Assembly (NCBI GenBank): GCA_025936955.1
Contig: JAICSL010000121.1
Location: 1-5,775, forward strand
DNA: 5,775 nucleotides
Reading direction: 5' to 3'
Source: Nitrososphaeraceae archaeon
GTDB lineage: Archaea; Thermoproteota; Nitrososphaeria; Nitrososphaerales; Nitrososphaeraceae
Positions 1 through 5,756 of this stretch are shown here, piece by piece (within the stretch, counting starts at the first letter, position 1; each line of letters starts with the position of its first letter). The position numbers and the translations under genes are program-made. The notes beneath the pieces are model-generated. The model was not told the DNA's origin and did no database searches. It saw only the letters and a program-made list of their open reading frames with translations.

Positions 1-1
1 G

Positions 2-763
2 CTTGTCTATATAAGAAACACGAATAATACTGGTAGTAGTACTAGCGGCGATGAAGCATTCTGTATTACTAACAAAGAAGGATGGTATATACCTGGATAT
101 TGGTCGCCAGATAACAAAAAACTTAGTTGTTCTCAATTAGTTACCCTCACTGATTACGTCATTTGGCTTCTAAATATAGAAAATGGCGAGATGATAAAAG
201 TTGTACCCTCTGATAACGAGACGCAGAAAGGTCGATCTACTGTAGGTCCATGGTCTCCAGACGGAAAAGGGTTCTATGTAATATCTGATTTAGAACGAGA
301 ATTTGCAAATTTAGCCTTTTATAATATTGGTAAATCAAAACTGGAGTGGACAGTTACATCGCAACATGACGTAGAATTAGTTGATCTTAGTTCTGATGGT
401 ACAATACTTGCTTGGACTGAAAATGTAGATGGATATAGCAGTATATTCACTAAAAACCTAAGGAATGGACACGTTGAGGAAATCACCTATATATCATCAA
501 ATGGAGTTATAGAAGATCTAAAATTAACTGCTGATGGAAAGAAAATAGGTATTATGATGACTACTCCGACTTTGCCTTCTGATATTTATCTCGTAGAAAC
601 TGAAAAAGACAAAGAAGACGACAAGAAGAACAAAAACAAAGATAACATTCAAAAGATCAGTCATTCTCATTTAGGAAATATACCACAGCGTTTATTGATC
701 AAGCCAGATTTAATCAAATACAAAAGTTTTGATGGGCTTGAGGTTTCAGCAATTTTTGTATAG
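2..763 (+). CDS. S9 family peptidase, beta-propeller half (5' partial, frameshifted)
   Basis: The frame is open from base 2, so the gene starts outside the window; the ATG at 191 is internal. It encodes the N-terminal beta-propeller that gates substrate entry in acylaminoacyl-peptidase/prolyl-oligopeptidase-like enzymes. Propeller-blade signatures recur: PGYWSPDNKK (near 89-118), GPWSPDGKG (near 245-271), DLSSDGT (near 382-402) and LTADGKK (near 524-544). A lysine/aspartate-rich low-complexity stretch lies at about 602-648. The last residues before the break (YKSFDGLEVSA, about 719-751) are the usual lead-in to the S9 catalytic domain, but the frame then hits TAG at 761-763. Reading on in the next frame after skipping one base at the 752-756 T-run restores SAFLYRP or SAILYRP and continues into the hydrolase domain. 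The two halves are therefore one gene that is either truly broken or wrongly sequenced. Family assignment is firm; whether the protein is made is not. Confidence 0.85.
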   Translation, partial: LVYIRNTNNTGSSTSGDEAFCITNKEGWYIPGYWSPDNKKLSCSQLVTLTDYVIWLLNIENGEMIKVVPSDNETQKGRSTVGPWSPDGKGFYVISDLEREFANLAFYNIGKSKLEWTVTSQHDVELVDLSSDGTILAWTENVDGYSSIFTKNLRNGHVEEITYISSNGVIEDLKLTADGKKIGIMMTTPTLPSDIYLVETEKDKEDDKKNKNKDNIQKISHSHLGNIPQRLLIKPDLIKYKSFDGLEVSAIFV

Positions 764-1511
764 ACCAAAAGAAGAGAATATTGATAATAAAACTTTAAAA
801 TTTGGAGCTATCCTGTCAATTCATGGTGGTCCTACTGCACAAGAAAGGCCATTGTTTGATTACGCTGGACTTTATCAATATCTTGCAAATAATGGGTTGG
901 TAGTTATAGCTCCTAATTTCCGAGGAAGTACTGGTTATGGCAAGAGCTTCGAGAAAAAAATATATCATGACTGGGGAGGAAATGAACTACGAGACCTAGA
1001 ATATGCAACAAAATGGTTGAAATCACAAAAATGGATTGATGCCAATAGAATAGGAGTTTTTGGAGCTAGTTTTGGAGGTTTTGCAACTTTGGGTTGCATA
1101 ACGAGATTGCCACAGTACAACTGGAAAGCTGCAGTAGATATAGTAGGTCCTAGTAATCTTGTAACTTTTGCTAAAGCAGTACCAGAACACTGGAAACGTT
1201 TTATGGGAGAATTAGCAGGAGATCCCGAAAGGGAAGAGGATTTCTTTAATGAAAGATCTCCTATTTTCTACGTAGACAAAATTAACCCAACAACCAGTCT
1301 GCTTGTAATACAGGGAGCAAATGATCCACGGGTAGTGAAAAATGAGTCTGATCAAATAGTTGATAGATTAAAGAGCAAAAATCTCGATGTAGAATATATG
1401 ATTTTTGAAGATGAAGGACATGGATTTACCAAGTATAGTAACCTTGTAAAAGCTTTGAACAGATCTGCAGATTTCTTGGTAGAGAAATTATCTAATAGTA
1501 TTGAAATGTAA
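729..1511 (+). CDS. S9 family peptidase, catalytic alpha/beta-hydrolase half
   Basis: This is the C-terminal catalytic domain of the same serine peptidase, in the frame shifted by one from the propeller half. The nominal TTG/ATG starts at 729/732 are not believable starts, because they lie inside the lead-in coded by the other frame; true homology begins near 756 (LYRPKEEN). Numbering residues from 729, the oxyanion motif HGGP is at 32-35, the nucleophile Ser114 sits in GASFGG (codon 1068-1070), the acid Asp199 follows VIQGAN (codon 1323-1325) and His231 is in DEGHGF (codon 1419-1421). All triad members are therefore present and correctly spaced for family S9C. No signal peptide is visible, although the true N-terminus is outside the window. 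Members remove blocked or short N-terminal peptides, usually in the cytoplasm. If the frame break is real, a propeller-less hydrolase could only come from internal initiation, for which I see no ribosome site. Confidence 0.88.
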   Translation: MMGLRFQQFLYRPKEENIDNKTLKFGAILSIHGGPTAQERPLFDYAGLYQYLANNGLVVIAPNFRGSTGYGKSFEKKIYHDWGGNELRDLEYATKWLKSQKWIDANRIGVFGASFGGFATLGCITRLPQYNWKAAVDIVGPSNLVTFAKAVPEHWKRFMGELAGDPEREEDFFNERSPIFYVDKINPTTSLLVIQGANDPRVVKNESDQIVDRLKSKNLDVEYMIFEDEGHGFTKYSNLVKALNRSADFLVEKLSNSIEM

Positions 1512-1558
1512 GAAATATGTTGATAATTATGGTATTGTGACTGATAATATCAATAGGC

Positions 1559-2143
1559 ATGACATATGAGATAAAGCTTGGTAATAACAAAATCCTTAGG
1601 CTTGTCAAAGGGGATATAACACAGAGAAAGGTTGAGGTAATAGTAAATGCAGCAAATGCTTATCTAAAACATCGTGGAGGAGTAGCAGCTGCCATTGTAA
1701 GAAAAGGAGGAGCAATCATTCAAGAAGAAAGTGACAAGAAAGTGGCCGATAAAGGTCTTATTCCAGTAGGATCAGCGGTAATTACTACAGCCGGAATGCT
1801 ACCGCATAAGGCAGTTATCCATACTGTAGGACCAAGGATGGGTGAAGGAAATGAAGACCACAAACTAAGAAAAGCAGTTAGAAGCAGCCTTTTACTTGCA
1901 TTAAAAAAAGGCTTTAGAAGCATTTCAATGCCAGCAATAAGTTCCGGAATATTTGGTTTTCCTAAAGATAGATGTGCGAAGATACTTGTCGAAGAATCTA
2001 AAATCTTTCTTCAAGGTAATAATGATAATGACAGTAATAATAATATTAAAGCAACAATAAATATTATTGAATTTTGTGCATTTGATAATGAGACTCTAAA
2101 TTGTTTCAAGAATGAATTTGATAACATCAAGCATATGAAATGA
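1559..2143 (+). CDS. Macrodomain protein (ADP-ribose binding, Af1521-like)
   Basis: A single-domain 194-residue macrodomain protein, expected in the cytoplasm to bind ADP-ribose and possibly hydrolyse ADP-ribose 1''-phosphate, O-acetyl-ADP-ribose or mono-ADP-ribosylated residues. Visible family motifs are GDIT (18-21), the adenosine/distal-ribose motif VNAAN (29-33), the loop HRGGV (38-42), HTVGP (88-92) and the phosphate-binding loop SSGIFGFP (128-135). The glycine loop reads HRGG where HGGG is usual. It lacks the Asp of MacroD-type enzymes and so resembles the archaeal Af1521 type (GGVAxAI). An Asn/Asp-rich insertion at about 151-162 precedes the last strand. The ATG at 1559 is chosen because the domain begins a few residues later. 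There is no Shine-Dalgarno sequence; a weak AT-rich box (about 1522-1530) could drive a leaderless transcript. The gene lies 47 bases after the peptidase on the same strand, so co-transcription is also possible. Natural substrate unknown. Confidence 0.92.
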   Translation: MTYEIKLGNNKILRLVKGDITQRKVEVIVNAANAYLKHRGGVAAAIVRKGGAIIQEESDKKVADKGLIPVGSAVITTAGMLPHKAVIHTVGPRMGEGNEDHKLRKAVRSSLLLALKKGFRSISMPAISSGIFGFPKDRCAKILVEESKIFLQGNNDNDSNNNIKATINIIEFCAFDNETLNCFKNEFDNIKHMK

Positions 2144-2249
2144 AACGACTAAAGATTGAAAGTTTCAGATATTAGTATTCCATATGAACTGGCTAGAAGA
2201 ATTGGAATCAGGCTCAGCGATTAGAGATACTGAAAAAATGAAGACAAGT

Positions 2250-2275
2250 AATATTGAATATTAAATATTGAATAT
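2250..2275. repeat. Short AT-rich direct repeat
   Basis: AATATTGAATAT occurs twice, at 2250-2261 and 2264-2275, a 14-base period with a TA spacer. It lies beyond the 3' end of the macrodomain gene. In such A+T-rich DNA it may be chance; no function is inferred. Confidence 0.45.
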
Positions 2276-2288
2276 AGTCTTTCTCAGT

Positions 2289-2596
2289 TTATGATGGGAA
2301 ATTTGATCTTTGATTATGAGGTACTTCAATATGCAAGCTAAGCGTTAGAAGGTGGAAAATACTCATCATAGATATTGGCTCATTATATGTAATATAATAG
2401 AGTTTGGGTCCATCGATAGGTACCCCTATGATGCTAGTGAATGAAGTATTACTATTAGCTGTAGTAGTGGCATTTACCTCTACTTCTATTGCTGGTTTTT
2501 ATCAACATGTATAGCTGGACTACTCTTTATTGTTATTTTACACTTGCTTCCATAATAGCATCCATTTGTTCGTCCATCGATTGCAATAGGAGATAT
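2289..2596 (-). pseudogene. Remnant of an unidentified, possibly secreted protein
   Basis: Two consecutive minus-strand open stretches read like real protein but are out of frame with each other. The first (2596 down to 2489, 36 codons) contains SPIAIDGRTNGCYYG and ends at TAG 2486-2488. The second (2498 down to 2292, 69 codons, stop 2289-2291) contains EVEVNATTTANSNTSFTSI and then VPIDGPKLYYITYNEP. They abut at the run of five T's at 2495-2499 (A's on the coding strand). Adding one A there joins them as VDKKPAIEVEVNATTT with no gap, which points to a single-base loss in a homopolymer. A further in-phase stretch lies upstream beyond TGA 2597-2599. There is no start codon at the head of either segment. 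Thr/Asn/Ser-rich beta-strand-like text suggests an extracellular domain, but I do not recognise the family. It could be a decayed gene or a sequencing artefact. Confidence 0.4.
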
Positions 2597-2690
2597 TCAA
2601 TAGAATAAGATTACCAAAAGAGCTTCACGTCGAGGGAATTTTTTATGAAAGTTGTTTTGTATTGATTTAAATTACATCTTTGGAATTGTT

Positions 2691-2733
2691 AAAAACAGAT
2701 CACACCTATTGACTAGATCCAATGATTAGTCAA
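2691..2733 (-). terminator. Hairpin plus T-run downstream of the regulator gene
   Basis: A perfect 7-base inverted repeat, TTGACTA (2709-2715) and TAGTCAA (2727-2733), has an 11-base loop. It starts 21 bases after the regulator's stop and is followed on the minus strand by five T's (2695-2691). Archaeal termination depends mainly on T-runs, so this is a plausible but weak terminator. Confidence 0.35.
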
Positions 2734-2753
2734 CTCTTACTTATAATCTCATG

Positions 2754-3314
2754 CTAATCTTCAGTGAATTTAAAAGCCAGCATTGAGTATGACATTGAGA
2801 TTTCAACTTTCTTTTGAAATACATTATTAAAGATATATTCTATTATTTCTTTTAAATAAAAAGACCAATTCTCACATATATCATGTTTGACGATGAATGT
2901 ATGGATTCTGCTATTAGGATCAAAGGTACGACTCACTTGGATGGACGAATTTTTCATTCTATTTTCAAACCAAGATAAGAAAGAATCCAAATCTATCTTT
3001 CCTTTCATAAAGTAAACAACATTCTGCACTTCATCTTTGCCTGTATGTGCTGCGATTTCAACTATCTGTTCTTTGGTCATTTTAGTGAAAAGCTCTTGGA
3101 CTACTGGTTTGAGGATTGGTACAAATCCAACTTTAGGTTCAAAGATATGCCATTCTAAGAAACTTTTTATGATTTGATTTACAAAAGAGTTAAGACTGAT
3201 TCCTTGTTTTTGGGCTTCAGCACGTAATTTTTTAATACTGTCTTCTTCTATACGGAACGTTAATGAACTGTTATTTCTTTCTCTGCTGCTATTTAACGTA
3301 TCCTCAGGCTGCAT
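2754..3314 (-). CDS. Ribbon-helix-helix protein with unassigned C-terminal domain
   Basis: A soluble protein of 186 residues from the ATG at 3314; a GTG at 3323 would add three residues. Using the longer numbering, residues about 19-58 fit a ribbon-helix-helix (CopG/Arc-like) DNA-binding unit: a strand SLTFRIEEDS, then helix KKLRAEAQKQ, the turn GISLNS, then helix FVNQIIKSFLEW. Such domains bind DNA as dimers through the strand. The remaining 130 residues have helices (about 68-110) and a C-terminal alternation of strands and a helix (IHTFIVKHDICENWSFYLKE, then EISMSYSMLAFKF). I do not recognise this domain; it could be a ligand-sensing or dimerisation module. Cys150 and His147 are the only obvious potential metal or redox residues in it. 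No transmembrane segment is seen. The gene stands alone, with a TATA-like box and palindromes upstream, consistent with autoregulation as is common for this fold. Codon use looks native. Confidence 0.8.
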   Translation of the reverse strand: MQPEDTLNSSRERNNSSLTFRIEEDSIKKLRAEAQKQGISLNSFVNQIIKSFLEWHIFEPKVGFVPILKPVVQELFTKMTKEQIVEIAAHTGKDEVQNVVYFMKGKIDLDSFLSWFENRMKNSSIQVSRTFDPNSRIHTFIVKHDICENWSFYLKEIIEYIFNNVFQKKVEISMSYSMLAFKFTED

Positions 3315-3361
3315 AATAATCACGGTTATCTAAGCAAAGTTTCACACTCACACTCATCTTC

Positions 3362-3400
3362 TCTCTTATAGAGATAAGGTTTCTATAATATATAACAAAT
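3362..3400 (-). promoter_or_regulatory. Promoter and candidate operator of the ribbon-helix-helix gene
   Basis: On the minus strand a TATA-like box, TTATATATTATAG (3396-3384), lies about 75 bases before the ATG. It predicts a start of transcription near 3360 and a leader of 40-50 bases without a Shine-Dalgarno site. Around the predicted start are two overlapping perfect hyphenated palindromes: TCTCT-TAT-AGAGA (3362-3374) and CTTAT-AGAG-ATAAG (3365-3378). Short half-sites of this kind at a transcription start are typical targets of ribbon-helix-helix proteins, so self-repression is a reasonable inference, not shown. Confidence 0.4.
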
Positions 3401-3623
3401 CATTTACAGTCAATCAAGATTCGACCTCGAATTAATAATTAGGCTTAACAAGAGTATTTTAGCGATAATATTTGTGAGTTTTTAGAGGAAAATAGACTGT
3501 GTATGAGGTTTGTATGTAAAGGTGGCGAAGGAACTAAAAAATTTAGAAAATAGAATTTTTCCAGATGTTGGATGTAAAGTTATGAAAAGTAAGTTGGTAA
3601 AGAAATTAGGTGAGGGAAGCAAA
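3401..3623. other. Intergenic stretch, no convincing gene
   Basis: Nothing here can be called firmly. A plus-strand frame from TTG 3510 gives a lysine-rich, coding-like stretch for about 38 codons (KELKNLENRIFPDVG near 3528-3572), then runs on antisense to the glycine-rich remnant until a stop at 3711-3713. It has no believable start and is recorded only as a possible fragment. A perfect 6-base inverted repeat with a 2-base gap, ATTCGA-CC-TCGAAT, sits at 3419-3432. No tRNA fold or repeat array is present. Confidence 0.4.
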
Positions 3624-3779
3624 TCACTCTTCTCCAAGGCCGCCAGCGCCAGCAGAAAAACCAACAGCACCATTAGCACCACCATAACCATTTGCAATTT
3701 GACCATGTTCTAAGATTCTTAATGCTGCTCCAAAGGAATGGTCATTCCTAAACCAATAGCGAATGTGATTAATTTTAGA
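3624..3779 (-). pseudogene. Glycine-rich C-terminal fragment of an unidentified small protein
   Basis: A 51-codon minus-strand open frame ends at TGA 3624-3626 and has no start codon before its upstream stop (3780-3782). It contains NDHSFGAALRILEHGQIANG followed by YGGANGAVGFSAGAGGLGEE. The glycine/alanine run uses GGT/GCT codons with strong purine-first, pyrimidine-last periodicity, which marks this as the coding frame; the very hydrophobic reading in the neighbouring frame (3482-3706) is its shadow. A possible N-terminus lies in another frame at 3790-3738 (ATG at 3790, MSSNLKLITFAIGLGMTIP). It would join if one base is missing near 3734-3740, giving a single membrane helix plus a glycine-rich tail. 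That stretch is also coding-like on the plus strand, so this is uncertain. Family unknown. Confidence 0.4.
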
Positions 3780-3787
3780 TTAGATGA

Positions 3788-4307
3788 CATTGCATTGATG
3801 ATGATTTGGCATTTGAGATGTTACAACAGGTTAGGCATTATGTATTATATGAATATAATAAAACGATTATGACTACTATTTGAATCGATTTAGAAGGTTT
3901 GAACCATTATTCAATCCGTGAAGAAAGGTTAAAGAAAATGAGAGAAACTCTGAATGACAATATTAACTTAAAAATGCGGTTAACAACGGTGTTAGAAAAG
4001 TTTATCCAGTCAGAATAGTTTAATTGAACTGTATAACCAAATGAGAGGTATTTTTTTGTTGCTTAAGTCTGCAAATAAACAAAATATTGTTTTACGTAAG
4101 CTTGGAATGCACGATACTATAAATAAAATTCATTTGATTATAGATAGTGCAGAAGCTTTAATTCCTGTGGCATTACCCAGAAATCAATACCCCTTTACAA
4201 GACCCATAGATTCAGAACTAGTTTTTATATTTCGGCACGTGGACTATAGTACATATGATCTTCTCTATGTCCACCTTGACCCTTGCCGATATTCTTATAA
4301 TCATTGA
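3788..4307 (+). pseudogene. Broken gene for a helical protein of unknown family
   Basis: Three plus-strand segments read as one mostly helical protein with two interruptions. The first (3788-3880, including DDDLAFEMLQQVRHYVLYEY) ends at an in-frame TGA 3881-3883. The second continues in the same frame (3884-4015, including IREERLKKMRETLNDN) to TAG 4016-4018. The third is open in the frame one base on, from 3996, and carries on naturally from about 4014 (NSLIELYNQMRGIFLLLKSA) to a stop at 4305-4307. A CGA-to-TGA change and one extra base near 4010-4014 would account for both breaks. An upstream segment starting at ATG 3738 (MVIPKPIANVINFRLDDIA) may be the original N-terminus, requiring one more frame change near 3796. 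The tail past 4224 is antisense to the next gene and probably not native. An alternative start at ATG 3869, behind a TATA-like TATTATAT (3843-3850), meets the TGA after four codons. The family is not recognised. Confidence 0.45.
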
Positions 4308-5682
4308 CAAATTCAATAGATTTGAGCCATTTGACCATTTTATAACCTAATTGAGTCTCTACCCTTAATCTAAGAGGAGCACCATGACCAATATCTAGTG
4401 GCTCTCCATTCATCTCATAGGCAAGTATGGTTTGTGGATGCTTTACTACCTCTAAATCCAACACTTCGTAAAATTCATCCATATTCGTGTATTGATAAGA
4501 ACGAAATACAACATAGCGAGCTTCTTCACGTGGTTTGCATAACAATAGAATATATTGCATAGGTACTCCAGCCCACCCTGCTATGGCAGTCCACCCTTGA
4601 ATACAGTAATGTTCAGTAACTTGCTCCTGTTTCTTCAAAGCATAGAGATCTGAGAGTGATAATTCAAGAGATTTTTCTACTAATCCGTAAACCTTCAGTC
4701 TCCAACCAGCAAAGTTACTTTCCAAAAGCTGTTTGTATTCTTTACTTTCAGGAGGATAACCATTTACTCGAAAGAATAATGAAACCTTCGATCTTGGAAG
4801 TTGTTGTTTAGATACTGCTTTACGAAATAAAATCCACTTTGCTAACACAAGCACTTTATCAAGACTATTTTGAACTTGCCTTGGTGTTCTCAGAGAAACT
4901 CTTGTAGCCCAGATATTAACTATTAAAACTGCTATTACAAAAAGTGCAAATAAGCCAGCTGCAATTCCAAAACTAGTAACACGACCAAACACAATGTTTC
5001 CCATATTATCTGAAAATCGTTCAGCTGTTACCATAGTCAGATGAATAATGATAAATAATACAAAAGCAACCATGCCCAAAAAATGAAGACTTCTTGCTGT
5101 CTGTCGCCCTCTGAATATTCTTGGATACCAAGGAAACCTAGCATCAATCGCTGGTGACATTGCAGAGCCTGTTGCTATCATAAATGGCCCGAGGAGAAAA
5201 ACAACGACAAAATAGGTGAGCTGTTGTATTGCATTATAAGGATGGCCAACAGAAGGAAAATGAAATGATGCATATAACATGGTATCGTGAAGAGCTTGAG
5301 GAATGATCGACCAAGCAGTTGGAACTAATCTCTGCCATTCGTCACTTGTAAAAAGCAAGATATAATATATTGCCCCATTTGCAATCCAAAAAACAATAGA
5401 AAAGAAGTGCCAATGTCTTCCCAACCCAAGGTTTTTGTGTCCTGGTAAGGCTATCAAAGGTGAAAATGATTCCTCTTCATCCAGAGATATCCATAGCTTG
5501 TCTTTTGGCATTTTTTTTCTTGTAAATTTGATCCATTCTGTTCCAGGTATACAATGATCATGCCAGTACAGTTTTGGAAGTGCACTGAGTATCTCAAGAC
5601 CGCTACGGATAAGTAAAGTGATAAATATTATGTTAATAAAGTGTGCAAAACGTATCCAGATGGGAAAAGCATCGTAAACCAT
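4225..5682 (-). CDS. Cytochrome b561-type membrane domain fused to molybdopterin oxidoreductase
   Basis: An intact 485-residue protein. Residues 1-260 form a di-heme cytochrome b domain of the hydrogenase/formate dehydrogenase gamma type, with about five membrane helices (8-30, 92-112, 152-174, 199-219, 235-258). Likely heme ligands are His14, His90 or His92, His200 and His214; the 14-residue spacing of the last pair matches that known for formate dehydrogenase gamma. Residues about 295-485 are a sulfite-oxidase-type molybdopterin domain. The Mo-ligand Cys360 is in EHYCIQGWTAIAGW (codon 4605-4603), and the pterin-binding region is GEPLDIGHGAPLRL (427-440). There is no Tat or Sec signal. Positive charges cluster in the loop after helix 1, the loop after helix 3 and residues 261-300, so the Mo domain probably faces the cytoplasm. 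Inferred role: electron exchange between quinone and an unknown substrate at Mo. The start at 5682 sits directly before the first helix. No Shine-Dalgarno site precedes it. Confidence 0.92.
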   Translation of the reverse strand: MVYDAFPIWIRFAHFINIIFITLLIRSGLEILSALPKLYWHDHCIPGTEWIKFTRKKMPKDKLWISLDEEESFSPLIALPGHKNLGLGRHWHFFSIVFWIANGAIYYILLFTSDEWQRLVPTAWSIIPQALHDTMLYASFHFPSVGHPYNAIQQLTYFVVVFLLGPFMIATGSAMSPAIDARFPWYPRIFRGRQTARSLHFLGMVAFVLFIIIHLTMVTAERFSDNMGNIVFGRVTSFGIAAGLFALFVIAVLIVNIWATRVSLRTPRQVQNSLDKVLVLAKWILFRKAVSKQQLPRSKVSLFFRVNGYPPESKEYKQLLESNFAGWRLKVYGLVEKSLELSLSDLYALKKQEQVTEHYCIQGWTAIAGWAGVPMQYILLLCKPREEARYVVFRSYQYTNMDEFYEVLDLEVVKHPQTILAYEMNGEPLDIGHGAPLRLRVETQLGYKMVKWLKSIEFVNDYKNIGKGQGGHREDHMYYSPRAEI

Positions 5683-5746
5683 ATCAAATCATTAATTTCC
5701 TTTATTATGTTTGTCCAAAATAACGTATTTCCAATAATATGCTACG

Positions 5747-5756
5747 CATTTATATC
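5747..5756 (-). promoter_or_regulatory. Possible TATA box of the cytochrome b/molybdopterin gene
   Basis: On the minus strand GATATAAATG (5756-5747) is preceded by an A-rich purine tract, a reasonable BRE/TATA arrangement. It would place the transcript start near 5725 with a leader of about 40-45 bases. A second AT-rich candidate, ACATAATAAA (5710-5701), is about 22 bases from the ATG and would suit a leaderless message. I cannot decide between them. Confidence 0.25.

Larger units (their letters stand above)
2144..2753. other. Stretch without an intact gene
   Basis: About 610 bases between the macrodomain gene and the ribbon-helix-helix gene. Contents in order: a 26-residue plus-strand open frame (2184-2264, beginning MNWLEELESG) of doubtful reality; a 12-base AT-rich direct repeat (2250-2275); a minus-strand gene remnant (2289-2596); an in-phase continuation of that remnant above a stop (2600-2668, with the motif FPRREALLVI); and a hairpin followed by a T-run that may terminate the regulator gene (2691-2733). 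No RNA gene or mobile element ends were recognised. Confidence 0.6.

Noticed and set aside
1720..1923. 67-codon minus-strand open frame
   Set aside because: Wholly antisense to the macrodomain gene, whose motifs are unmistakable.
2184..2264. 26-residue plus-strand open frame beginning MNWLEELESG
   Set aside because: Very short, no ribosome site or clear promoter, family unknown; it overlaps the AT-rich direct repeat. Possible fragment only.
2428..2514. 28-residue hydrophobic plus-strand open frame (MMLVNEVLLLAVVVAF), a possible small membrane protein
   Set aside because: It is the complement of a more protein-like minus-strand remnant; its hydrophobicity follows from the opposite-strand Asn/Thr codons.
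3419..3432. ATTCGA-CC-TCGAAT, looking at first like a tRNA T-arm
   Set aside because: No acceptor, D or anticodon stems around it; simply a short inverted repeat.
3482..3706. 74-codon minus-strand frame with a leucine/valine-rich N-terminus resembling a signal peptide
   Set aside because: It is the shifted reading of GGT/GCT glycine-alanine codons; the adjacent frame gives a sensible glycine-rich protein with better codon periodicity.
3510..3713. 67-codon plus-strand frame from a TTG start
   Set aside because: No believable start, and its second half is antisense to the glycine-rich fragment; kept only as a note for 3510-3623.
3881..3883. In-frame TGA read as selenocysteine
   Set aside because: No selenocysteine-type context or insertion element was seen, and other disruptions lie close by, so a nonsense mutation is simpler.
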